Positions 22,684 through 33,349 of a stretch of DNA of 64,000 bases are shown here, piece by piece. The stretch covers positions 342,501 to 406,500 of the forward strand of contig CAJZBQ010000052.1 of assembly GCA_914767885.1 (NCBI GenBank), in the 5' to 3' direction. The notes beneath the pieces are model-generated. The model worked only from the letters and a program-made list of their open reading frames with translations. It ran no database searches and was not told the origin of the DNA. Numbering within the stretch: the stretch's first letter is position 1; each line of letters opens with the position of its first letter. Source of the stretch: Blepharisma stoltei (lineage: Eukaryota; Ciliophora; Heterotrichea; Heterotrichida; Blepharismidae). The translations under genes and the position numbers were made by a program.

Positions 22684-24022
22684 ATGGACACAAGAATGAA
22701 CTCGCAAAGTGCGATTTTATCAATGAAAAAACAGATAAAATTTCTTAAAACAAAACTTTCCACAAGTGCTTTTCTTAAAGGCAAAATTTTGGACACCCCT
22801 GAAGTATCAATTGCAGAATTAGATAAAACCTTGCAAGCGTCTTATAGTAGATTGGAAGAATTAAACAGAGAACTTATATTAGAAAAAGATAGCCACCGCA
22901 AGCTGAAAGCAGAATATGATTACATTGTAAGAAGAAAAACTGAAGGGTAAGAAAATAATTAGAAACGCTGAATTTCCAGAAATCCAATCAAAACTGCATC
23001 AACTTTTTAAAGAAAATTTCCAATTAAAAGACCAAACTGTTGAGATAGAAAACGCGAAAGAATACGCATATCTTGAGCAGGTTAAAAAGAAAGCCCCAAA
23101 TGTTTATTTCCTGATGACGAAAATTAAAATGATTGAAGAGCATAATAAGCTTTTAATTAATGCAATCAGTCAGCTGGATAATACAAGGTGCGATTTAAGA
23201 AATGAGTACTCAAATATTACTCAAGGACTAACCTTAGAAGAAAAAGCAAAACAAAAAATCAAAGCTCTTGAAAACGCTTTAAAGCAGGTTGATGTAAGTA
23301 TAAGGAGACTTCGAGAAACTCTTGCAAGAGGAAAACAGAGGGTTTATGAGCTTGATAGTGATAGAAATCATAGAGAACTTGTAGAACTGCAAGGAATTTA
23401 TAGTGAGCTGAGCTCCCAACTAGAAGCATCTAGCAATGAGATAATGAAGCTTTATAATAAAATCAAAGAAACAGATGAAGAAATCAAAGCAGAAAACGAG
23501 AAAAGCAAAAGTTTGGAGCCAGGAGAATTGAATAAAGCGTTAAGAACAAAACTGAAAGAGTTGGAAGATCAAATTGCTGAAACTGACAGGCAGCTTATAG
23601 AAAAGGATAAAGCAAAGCAAAGATTTCAAACCAACATAAACAACTTAAAGCACTTATTGAGCCCGCCAAAAAAGACAGACAGATATGTATCTTTAGCCTT
23701 GCTATCTCCAAAATCCACAGAATCATCAGTCGGATGCAGAACTCCTGCACCTATTCAAGAAAAACCAAAAAAAACAGCAAGAACAATATCTGCAATGACT
23801 TCTCCTCAGCATTCTACAAGATCCCAAAAAAATGAGCGTGATAGGCTAATCGCTATGCTATCTAAAGGAATTCCTCGTAATAATTCAAAAGAGATAAAAT
23901 CTGCTCTTCATGAAATAGGAATCCCTGGAGAAAGCTTAGCAAGAAAAGTTATAGAACTAAACAGAGGAGAATTTCTAGCAAAATACTATGCTGATAAGAA
24001 CAAACCGAATAAAATAGATTAA
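22684..24022 (+). CDS. Coiled-coil protein (440 aa)
   Basis: ATG 22684, TAA 24020-24022, with a 16-nt intron at 22947-22962 (GTAAGAAAATAATTAG). The frame is continuous across it (RRKTEG-NAEFPEIQSKL). Nearly all heptad coiled coil, with a Pro/Ser-rich stretch (LLSPPKKTDRYVS ... TRSQKNERDRL) before the helical C-terminus. It starts 24 bp after the MYCBPAP-PGK stop, same strand. No known domain; the style suits an axonemal or centriolar structural protein. Confidence 0.75.
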
Positions 24023-24100
24023 TAAATAAGTTTTTCAAGGCTTTTTCTTATCAATATTAGATGAATATTTTTGCGCATTTTTCTTGAATTTAAAAATAAA

Positions 24101-24463
24101 ATGGGATGCCAATGTTCGACATATGATAAGCACATTGAAGCTAGAACAGATTTCATTGAGCCTTTTGCTGAAGTTGTTAAAAATCAAGCCAAAGAGTATC
24201 CAATTTTGGTTTATTCGAGGTCTTTGTGTGAGCATTCTATGCTGACGAAATATTTGTTGAGAAAGAACTCTGTTGATTTTGAGTATTTTGAATTAGATCA
24301 TATGAATGATAATAGCCAAATATATGGCGCTCTGCAAAATCTCACTTCAAGACAATCTACTCCATATATTTTTGTGGGTGGAACCTATTTTGGAGGCTTA
24401 AGAGAGCTTCAAGAAACTATTGATAACGGCCAAATCAAAGATCTTTATAGATGTGCATATTAA
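24101..24463 (+). CDS. Glutaredoxin-like protein with N-terminal acylation signal (120 aa)
   Basis: ATG 24101 (AAAATGGGATGC) chosen because it gives MGCQC, a strong myristoylation/palmitoylation signal; upstream in-frame codons lack ATG. The thioredoxin-like fold shows YPILVYSRSLCEHS (active-site strand and loop), the cis-Pro motif STPYIFVGG, and G-G-L-R-E-L near the end, all in glutaredoxin positions. The usual CPYC/CGFS motif is replaced by SLCEHS, leaving one cysteine. Thus a monothiol-like or non-catalytic, membrane-tethered glutaredoxin is likely. Confidence 0.75.
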   Translation: MGCQCSTYDKHIEARTDFIEPFAEVVKNQAKEYPILVYSRSLCEHSMLTKYLLRKNSVDFEYFELDHMNDNSQIYGALQNLTSRQSTPYIFVGGTYFGGLRELQETIDNGQIKDLYRCAY

Positions 24464-24963
24464 TAAATAATAAATTTTAGTGAAAATGTGGTCATTAAGG
24501 TTTCACAAAAATAAAATTTATAGGATTATAGCAGGCTTTTAGGTTCTAGCTGATTTTATATGAGCCCACTATTTCGACATCCAATTGAATTTCAATATTT
24601 AAAATAAAAGCAAAAAGAATTTAAATTATTTTAATTGAATCATAGATCTTGACTTATAATGGAAAGTATTTTCTCTCTGAATATTATATAATATAAAGCA
24701 ATAGTCATATAACCTTCTGATTAATTATTTAAAGATCTCAAAATTAACTTATAGTTAATCCACAGACATTATTGAAAGTAAGCAGTCTTTATCTCAAATT
24801 AAAATAATTGGTTGTGATATATATTTTAGCTTATTATAATGTATAAGTGGATTTATGCTTAGATAAGATGATATTTTTATTAGGAGAAATACAAACATCC
24901 AAGTTAAGCAGCAATCTCCAGCCTCCCATAATAAATTGTAGAATACTAAAATTTAAATATAAA
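24464..24963. other. AT-rich intergenic sequence
   Basis: 500 bp between the glutaredoxin and WWE genes. No ORF, repeat or RNA I can support; it probably holds the 3' and 5' control regions of the two genes. Confidence 0.5.
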
Positions 24964-26643
24964 ATGAAGTGCCAAAAATGCATAATGCCCGCGGAATTTG
25001 AATGCTGCAAAGAAAATCTTTGTGAACTTCATATTCCAGCCCATCTTAGATGCTCTGAACGTCTCCATCTTCCAAAAGTAGTAACATATAGGGAAGCAGT
25101 TCAAATAGGCAGCGACACATCTGGTGCCGCCAATGATCAATTTTTTAATGAGCCTTTACCAAAATCAGTTAATCCAGCAGGCAATTCTGCTTTCCTTAAT
25201 GATTTTCAGAAAGACTTTACGTGAAATAAAGATCCAACTGCAACACATTCTTTAGATACAAGATCAGTCCCTGTTAGAAAAGTTTTGCATGCAGCTGAAC
25301 CTCAATTAAATGCTAGCAATTCTAGCCAGCCTCCAAAACCTTTTCCAGTATGAAATCCTGCTAGCTCATCACAATGTTTTCAGACCCAGCCTAATATTCA
25401 GCTAGAGTCCAATTCCACTTTTACTCCCTCATCATCGCTTCCTTATTCTTCGAACATCACCAATTTCGTTGGCTCTCAGTCAAACCTTGGTAATGATTCA
25501 AATCCAATTGCAAATGCACAGCCAGAGCTAAGCGAAACATATCAAGTAGTACAATTTCCTAGAAATCAGCTACCAATAGATATTCCAAAAAGAGTGGAGG
25601 CCAGCATACCATTAAATAGCCAATCTCAAAGTTATTCCTATAATTCTGAGCCTATTCCAGTCCAGTTGATTAGTCCACAATATCAAACAAACTATTCAGA
25701 ATTCAGAGATAATCTCAATAATCATATACCAAATCCTCCTTACGAGCAAAATATTGTCAACAATCCACTTTCTGTAATACAATTGCATCCTATAAGCCAA
25801 GCATCTTTCATTGAGAATCAGCAACCATTTGCTTCTTCAGCTCCTCTGATATCCCAATATTATAAAATTCATTGTGAGCCAAAGATTCATAACAGTCTGT
25901 CTCATAAAGGTCATATAGAAAACTTAAGCAAAAAATATGAAAACATCCATATTGAATTTCGCAAAAACAGATACCATTTTTCAGCCTCACAAAATGAAGG
26001 TGAAAAGCTTAAAGAAGAGCTTGAAGAAATGATCAAAAATGAAAGAAATCAAAAAATTTATTGATGCTTCATAAATGACAGTGGAGAAGAAGAAAAATAT
26101 GAGCCTGAAACCTCAAACCGAATCGAAAACAGCTACCAAAAATTTATAACATTAAAAAAGCCAGAATTTCAAAGTGTTGATATTACTGCAAATGGGACTA
26201 TTTATACAATTCACTTTGGAAAAGACCATAGGCAAGTCTTAAAAAATTCAACGCTGCAATCCCGATCAGTAAGAAGAAGAACTGAAGGAGAAGATTTTGA
26301 TGCAGACAAAGCAGTTGGGATAAAAGAAATCAATTGATATTGGCAGCATGAATGTGGGAAATATAAGCCTTATACAGCTGAAGCTTCAAGGCTTATTGAA
26401 AATGCATATTCTGCTTATAAGTCCCTGAAGAAAAATAAAGAAAATAAAAATCCTTCTGAAAGTAAACTTATTATCCAAGGAAAGAATTCAAATGCCTACC
26501 AAATTGATCTTGAAGAAAAAACCCAATTTAATGAAGAAACAAAGTTTTCTAGAAACATAAGAAGAGAAAACGAGATAGCTCATTACGATTTCCATGTGAA
26601 TAAATGCAAATACAAGGAGGGAAGCCCAATTAAACTTCAATAA
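24964..26643 (+). CDS. Tandem-WWE-domain protein (559 aa)
   Basis: ATG 24964 to TAA 26641-26643, uninterrupted, with four TGA codons as Trp (FTWNKD, FPVWNPA, IYWCF, INWYW). The N-terminus is Cys/His-rich (CQKC-x6-FECC-x4-CELH-x3-HLRC), like a small zinc finger or B-box. A long Ser/Pro/Asn-rich stretch follows. The C-terminus has two WWE-like modules: YWCFINDSGEEEKYEPE ... SRSVRRR, and WYWQHECGKYKPYTAEAS ... SRNIRREN. Two of the TGA codons supply the conserved Trp of each WWE. WWE domains bind ADP-ribose chains and occur with ubiquitin ligases or PARPs; no catalytic partner is present here. Confidence 0.8.
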
Positions 26644-26785
26644 GCTTTTTTAAAATTATTAGTTGGCAATATTAAATTTTACTAGTTTTTAAACAAGCAT
26701 GAATAATCTAATTTCTTTGTTTTTTATGTAAAAATTGAGGAAGTATTGAATCTAAATAATATATATTTAAGATTCCAGTTATAAA

Positions 26786-29700
26786 ATGGCAAGACCAGAG
26801 CATGTACATTTAGAGTTTTTGCACTCTTTTGGATCAGTTGCATATACCGATATTAAAAATTCAGTCTGCCTTAGTGATGATGATACAAATTCGATTATTT
26901 ATCCAGCAGGAAGACATATTGCTGTAAGAAGCCTAGAAACAGATGATATCAACTACATAAGGGTAATTTTTATTTAGGAACCTGACAGAGTTACTAAAAT
27001 CACCGCAATGGCTATAACTAAAGAAAAGTCCAGGCGATTTCTAGCAGTAGCAGAATATGTCCAGATGGAAAACACCCCACTTGTCTCGATTTTTGACCTG
27101 AAAAGTGGCGCATACTTCAAAAGGATGAGGCAGTTAGGGTTTCCAGACATGTCTGCAGAAGAGTTCAAATGTCTTGGCTTTTCATCTGACTCAAGACTTA
27201 TTGTCGCTACTAGTGGGCCGCCTGACTATATTGGAATTGTGTGGGACTGATATCGAGATAAACTTATAGGAAAATATGCATTTGCTTCAAAAATTGCAAG
27301 GATAACTATAAACCCAAAAGATCCTTATTTGCTCTGCACAACTGGGCCAAATCATTGAAAAACGTGGAAAATTGAAGAAAAATCGTTCAAGCCTCAGCCT
27401 CCGTTTTCTGGGATGGACAGGACCCAGAATTATATTGATCATGACTGGGTCGATGATGATACAGTTGTCGCTGTTTCTGACAATGGAGAAGCTTTTGTTG
27501 CAAGGGGGACTGAATTAATCCAAATCATTGAGTTTCCATTTGGAAAAGCTAGCGATGCTATGCAGCCATCAGCATCAGCCACCATCTCTTCCTTATACTG
27601 CTATGCAAAAGGGTTCTTTTTTGGAAGCAGCGAAGGGACCATTTCTTTTTGGAATCGTGTAGTCATGCATGATTCTCCACAAGGAGAAGTTTTTGTATTT
27701 GATTTTGTAAGGTCATGAAGCACTGGGAGAAGTTCTCATATAAACTCTTTATCATTATCAAACAATGAAGAAACCCTAGGAATTTCTCATAGTAATAATG
27801 ATATTGGAACTTGCAATGTTTCAAAAATATTCCAAGAGGACACTGAAGTAAAAGTGGAAATATTTTGCCAAGGGTTTCATAGAGGACCTATAACTGCAAT
27901 GGATGTAGCAGTACAGAGACCATTGCTGGTAACCTTAGATTAGATTAGATTAGATTAGATTAAAGCTATGCATTTATAGTCTCCACTTCCTGAGCACCAT
28001 GCGTTCCACGATGAGCCGTGGGGTGTGCGTGCCACAGTTAACTTGAGAACGGATCGAAACCCCCGGTTTCCCAGTAGAGGTATTTTCCTTCCATTTCTGA
28101 GTCATGAGGACTTTGCCGGAAACTTCCATTTCCTGCTCAAGCAACCAAATATACCAGCCCTGCTCAGCTTAGGCCAGATCATCCCATAAGTAACCATTCC
28201 TATCTAACCTGCCTTACCTTTTTCCCCTGTCCAGTACCAAAGGAAAAGCTCAACAATTACGCGACTAGGAACAAGCCATGAAGTAGCCTTGGCAGGCAAG
28301 TCTCCCTACCTCTATCGGACATTACTTCTAGCTGGGCGGTGCTGGCAAAAAAGATGCAAAAAATTGCCTCTTGATAAGATCACTGGGACTCTTGCCTCTA
28401 GGCTAACCCAAATTTTTGGGGATGGACTTAAGGACACCTGCAACGGGGAGGACGGGTCGCTCCTCACCTGCCATTTTATGTATACGACCATTGCTAGTAA
28501 CTTGTTCTCAAACTGATGCTTCAGTTAGGATATGAAACTATGTCACTTTTAAGTGTGAAGTAGCTAAAAGGCTTAGACATGATAAAGATGCAGCTGGCTC
28601 TGAAGCTATAAATAGACCACTGCTATCTGTTGCTTTTCATCCATCAGGCTATTATATAGCTGTGGGATTTGAAGACAAAGTCAGAATTTTTCACTTGCTA
28701 TTTGATGATTTAAGGTTTTTCAGAGAAATCAATATAAAAAACGCAACATGTTTGCGATTCAGCACAAGTGGGCACCTGCTAGCAGCTGTTTCTTCTAAGA
28801 TGGTATATATATACACTTCTTTTACTTTGGAGCAAGTTGATATGCTAAAAGCTCATACCTCTGCAATTCAAGACTTAGCATGGTCTAAAAATGACCAAAA
28901 AATCGCAACTGTAGGAATAGATGGCGGAGTTTATGTTTTCGATATGTATACAGGACAAAAAGACCCAGAGCATGTATCAAGAAATACTGACTTCCCCTTT
29001 AAAAGCGAAAAAAATTGTTTACTCCCCCTCCCTCCGTGAGTGAACAAAACCATTAGAAAAATCGCCATTTTTTGCCCAAAAACCCATCCTCCGTGAGTGA
29101 AACAAAAATTTTTTTAATACAAAAATATTTTATGGAAAAAAAATTTTAATATATAAATGATAATTAGTATAATGAAATCTAGAGCTAATTCTGTTTAATT
29201 TTGAACGAATTGCATTTAAAAACATAAATTTTATAAATTAAATTTATATTTGCTTTCCAATTTTTGCAAATTAGGATTTTTTTAAATTTCGAAAAAAAAT
29301 ATTTTTTATAAAATTTTATATATAAATTTTTTAACAAAAAAAATTAACCCCCCTCCATGAGTGAAACAAAAATTTTTTTGTTCACTCACGGAGGGGGGGG
29401 GAGTTATAATAAAATTTTTAGTATATATATTTGTATAATATTAATAATTATTATAACACATTCTCTATCTAATTCTTTTAAATTTAAATAGCTTGCACTC
29501 TTAAGCATATTTTATATATTAAATTAATTTTTTCTTTTCAAACTCATAAATTTGACATTTTTTATAGCTTAAAACAATTTTTTTATTGCACTTTGTTAAT
29601 ATTTGAGCGCAAGCAAACTTGCCTTACTGATCAAAATCAGTTTGCTATTTAACTGCGAAATAGCTGACTGGTCATGAAAGTAGACGAGTTTACTGATGTT

Positions 29701-32497
29701 CAAATATTAACAAAGCACAATATATAATAATTTAAAAATAAATTTTTTAAAAAAAATTAACCCCCTTAATAGCAAGAAAAAAATCCTAAATCTTAATGAA
29801 GGGAGTGAGTATTCATCTGTAGCTTTTATCGAAAATGATATGGTTGTTACTTGTGGGCTTGAATCCCAACACTCAATTATATTGGAGCAGAACTTTGGAG
29901 ATTGGAAAACCCACTCGTTCGGGCTGCGCCCCAAGCTTTCACAAATTCATTATTTTAGATCATATCATGGGACGCCATGTTTTATATCAGGTTGCTATGC
30001 TGGAAATGTACAAATTTATGGCCCTGGTCCTTCAAATGCGTTTTTGGAAGAATTAGTTGTGCACAATGGGAGTGTTTTGAAGCTATGCAGCTCTCATGAT
30101 GGCAGATACGTATTTTCAGGAGGAGAAGACGGGGTTATTTTCATATATCACGTAATAGAGCCCAGAGACCTACAGCCACAAATGGAAAGAATCCAAGTTG
30201 ATAATAAAGAAAAAGATGATTTTCTAGTCAGAACCGTTGATGAAAAACTAGCTGATATCGTTTTAATCCCAAAATCGCAGCTTGAATGGTTCAAAGGACA
30301 ACTGGAAACTATCCGAGCTGAGATGGAGAACATAAGACAGAAAAGAGACTATAATATCCAACAGCAAGATTTGACTTTTGAAGAACAAAGAAAAGAGCTT
30401 GAAAAAGCGCTGCATCAGGAATATAAAGTGCTAGAATCAAAATATGAACAGATAAGAGATGAAAAGATGAAAAAGGAAAGAGAGTGGGTGGAAAGATTAG
30501 GAAACCTCGAAAGGGCTCACAATAATGCAATTGATACTGTAGAAACTCTTTATGAAAAAAAGCTAACTTTAGAAGACGAAAAATATAGAAAAATGGAAAA
30601 AGACAAAACTGAGCTGAAATCTTATTATGAGGAACAGATTTCTGTTTTACAAAAGCAAAATGATGAAGCAATAGAACATCTTGCTTCAGCTTTTAAAGAC
30701 TCTTTGAAAAAAACACAGGATGATTATGAAGAAACAAGGAAAACTGCTGAAGATCTTAAATTGATTTATGAAGAAAGACTATCTCAGCAAGAAGACGAGC
30801 ATGAAGCTGAAATCCAGGAAATGAGAAAAAATTATGAGGCTATGGTTGAAAAGCAAAGCATTGAAAATACAAGGGTTAGACGTGAAAATGAAACCTTGAC
30901 AAGTGAGCAACAAATGTTTTCAGAAGAAAAAGAAGCAATCAGGATCAAAAACGAAAAGAAAAAAAGCACGATTTCAGCCTTAGATAAATCAATAGCTGAG
31001 CTCAAAGCACATAAAGACCAACTTGAGGCTGAGAAAAAAGAAAAAGAAGATTTATTGGTGCAAAAAGAAAATAAAATCCAGGACTATAAAAATCAAGTAA
31101 AAGACCTGGATAAGAAAAAGCACGTTCTAGACGCCAGAAAAAAAGAAATTCTTGATGAAATCCAGCCAAAAGATAAGGAAATTGGAGATCTGAAAGAAGA
31201 ACTAAAGAAGCTGCACAATGATTGTGACAGAGAAAGAAAAATAAATACAGACTTAAAAAAGAAAATAGGGGAAAAAGAAGAGCAAGTTGATAATTTAAGA
31301 GCAGAAGGCTCTGTGCTGCAAGGGCAAACTAATGATAGAGCCCATGGCTTAAGAGCGATTACAAATGATATTTACGATATTGTAAATAACGTTGAGCAAA
31401 AAGCCTGGATTGATGAAATGAAAAAACTATATATTAAATATGTCAAAAATGAACTTGGGAAAGTTAGCAAAAAAGACCCAGAGTGCGTAGAAGAAATGGA
31501 AGAGCAGCTAAGATTTATGTCGAAGTCAATAAATATCATGAAACAGTCACTCTCTCAGTCTCATGGAAGGTCGAAAGCTGACATGAGGAAGCGGACAATT
31601 GAAAATTCCACACTAATTCAAGAGCTTCATGACCTAAGGAAAACTAAAAAATCAAATGAACTCATGATAAAGCAGCTAGAATATAGACATAAAGCTATCC
31701 AGCAAGCCATAACTGCAAGTGAAAGAAAAGAAGGGAAAATGCAAGGGAAGCAGCCAAGTACTGCTCAGCTTCCATCAATAGCACCTCTTCCAATCCCTCA
31801 GCCAAGAGCCAAATCTGCTAAGTCGCGATCGCTAACACAAACAGGAAAATTATACAAAGGCTCTCCATTTGAATCCAAACTTATCAATAATCAATAAAAT
31901 GGCCACATTCGAAAGTTACCGATCTGCTGTTGGCTCCACTCACTTTATGATTATGAGGCTTGGCTTTACATGGGAATTCTATCCTGGTCAAGACAGGTAA
32001 GTAACTTGAAGGGGAGTTAACAGCCCTTTGATCTGCCCCTAGGAGCCTGAGAGGCCTGTGGTTTTTTTTACTTCCATCATGTGGCAGCGAAGGAGCCTTT
32101 AGTTACTGCATAACGCCAAGGAAGACAGAAATCGCTCACTCTTGAGCTGTATAAGTCTGCATCACCATTACTAAGTGTGCACTGAAGAAGTGAAGCATGT
32201 TGGCCTAGCGACCTGTAGGTCCGACATCTGCAAAAATGGTGGAAGCTTAGTACAGCTACCCCATAGTGGATTCTAAGCGAAACGTAACGCTTTAGATTAA
32301 TTCTAAGTAAGTCAGAATCCAAACTTATCAACTTACAAGACAAGCAAAGAATCAGCGAGCTCGCCAAAGATCTTGAAGAGAAAAAAGAAGAAAACTTTTA
32401 TTTGAAAGTTGAAATTAACCGATTAAGAGATATGCTCTCACAAGAAGGAAGCCCAAATGTTGAAGAGGCCAATTTAAGAGAATCTCTTGATGCTTAA
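26786..32497 (+). CDS. CFAP57: CFAP57/WDR65 ciliary WD40-coiled-coil protein (1292 aa)
   Basis: ATG 26786, TAA 32495-32497. WD40 repeats fill the first ~650 residues (FGSVAYTDIKNSVCLSD, GIVWDWYRD, SVRIWNYVTF, AFHPSGYYIAVGFEDKVRIF, SGGEDGVIFIYHV). A coiled coil of ~560 residues follows, then a short basic end. This order and size match CFAP57/WDR65, an inner-arm dynein regulator of motile cilia. Introns: 26963-26977 (15 nt), and a 16-nt one assembled from 29017-29021 plus 29812-29822. Three interruptions must go: 27932-28499, 29022-29811 and 31884-32327. Several TGA codons are Trp (VWDWYRD, NHWKTW, RSWSTG, RIWNY). Confidence 0.9.
27932..28499 (-). mobile_element. SINE-like retroposon in CFAP57 coding sequence
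   Basis: A direct repeat, ACCATTGCTRGTAACTT, lies on both sides (27919-27935 region and 28486-28503 region). The left edge is a (TTAGA)n tail, the right edge the head (ATAAAATGGCAGG on the minus strand). TA-to-TA removal inside the repeat gives RPLLVT-CSQTDASVRIWN, a perfect WD40 blade. 568 bp. Confidence 0.9.
29022..29811 (-). mobile_element. Double MITE-IES inside a CFAP57 intron
   Basis: 790 bp between TA 29020-29021 and TA 29810-29811. The first ~380 bp are an intact minus-oriented main-family MITE. The rest is a second element ending AATGAAGGGAGTGAG|TA, which itself carries a ~140-bp inverted-repeat insert (29584-29728, TTTGTTAATATTTGA ends). Simple removal leaves a frameshift. Removal followed by splicing of the newly joined 16-nt GTTTATTCATCTGTAG gives SEKN-SFIENDMVV in frame. 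Confidence 0.8.
31884..32327 (+). mobile_element. SINE-like retroposon (subfamily B) in CFAP57 coding sequence
   Basis: A 17-bp direct repeat, GAATCCAAACTTATCAA, lies at both edges (31871-31887, 32315-32331). Head AATAAAATGGCC, tail TTCTAAGTAAG. The inside matches 38506-38946 (TATGAGGCTTGG ... GGGAATTCTATCC). TA-to-TA removal restores SPFESKLI-NLQDKQRISEL; without it the protein ends at TAA 31895-31897. Confidence 0.9.
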
Positions 32498-32553
32498 TTT
32501 ATAAAATAATGTTAATGATTCTTATAAATTTCTAAAAAAATCATTAATTAGAA

Positions 32554-33325
32554 ATGAATTTTATTTTTGTATTCATTTTCACTCTTGCATTTGCCCAAGA
32601 TAAGAAAAAACAGACAGGAGAAGATACAGTTGATGTTAATGCAGAAGATGAGAGAGCAATATTGATGAAAGAGTGGGATGAACACATGGTAGGCTTTGTT
32701 CCTTCAGATATGGTGACTTTTGAGCTGCCTGCAAGAGGGGAAGAAATTTTCTTTGAAAATATTGATATCATCCCTTCAAAAATCCGTGGAGCATGGTTCA
32801 TCACTAGCAAAGAATCTAAGGATGTTGAATTCTCTATTTTGGACCCAAACATGAAAATTGTGTTTGAAAAAAAGAAAAAGCCAGAAGCAATTTTCTACTT
32901 CAATGCAGAACAAGTAGGGATGTACACATTTAAATTCAAAAATATATTTTATTTATTAAAATTGGACAAAAAAATCATTAATAACTGCCAATGACTTATT
33001 TTAATTAGAACTGTATACAAAAGTAATACAAAAGCACACAGTGACTTTTGCGTTAAATTGTGGCAATTCAACTGATGAAGTTCTTCAATCTGAACATCTG
33101 ACTCCACTTGAATCTCAACTTGTGGAGATACAAAAATCAATAAAAGATTTTCAAGTCGATAACCAATTTGCTCAGCTCAGACAAGAGTCACACTACAGGA
33201 CAGTGGCAGATTCCAACAGAAATGTTTTTATTTTCAGCTCTTTAGAAAGCCTTGGAGTGATTGCAGTCAGTGCTTGGCAGGCTTACTATATCAAAAGGCT
33301 TCTAGATAATAGACGCGTTCTTTAA
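32554..33325 (+). CDS. p24/TMED family cargo receptor (229 aa)
   Basis: ATG 32554, TAA 33323-33325, with an 82-bp IES at 32947-33028. Signal peptide MNFIFVFIFTLAFA, a GOLD-like beta domain (VTFELPARGEEIFFENI, YTFKFKN-IQKHTVTFALN), a short coiled coil (PLESQLVEIQKSIKDFQVD), one membrane helix (VFIFSSLESLGVIAVSAWQAY) and a short cytosolic tail YIKRLLDNRRVL. This order is that of the emp24/gp25L family, which cycles between ER and Golgi. The IES splits the end of the GOLD domain. Confidence 0.85.
32947..33028. other. Short IES (82 bp) in the p24 gene
   Basis: Between TA 32945-32946 and TA 33027-33028. AT-rich, with no family ends visible. Removal joins KFKNI-QKHTVTF; without it the frame stops at TGA/TAA codons before the family's C-terminal half. 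A nearby TA pair is also possible. Confidence 0.75.
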
Positions 33326-33349
33326 GGCTAAAAATTAAATTAAGTTACA

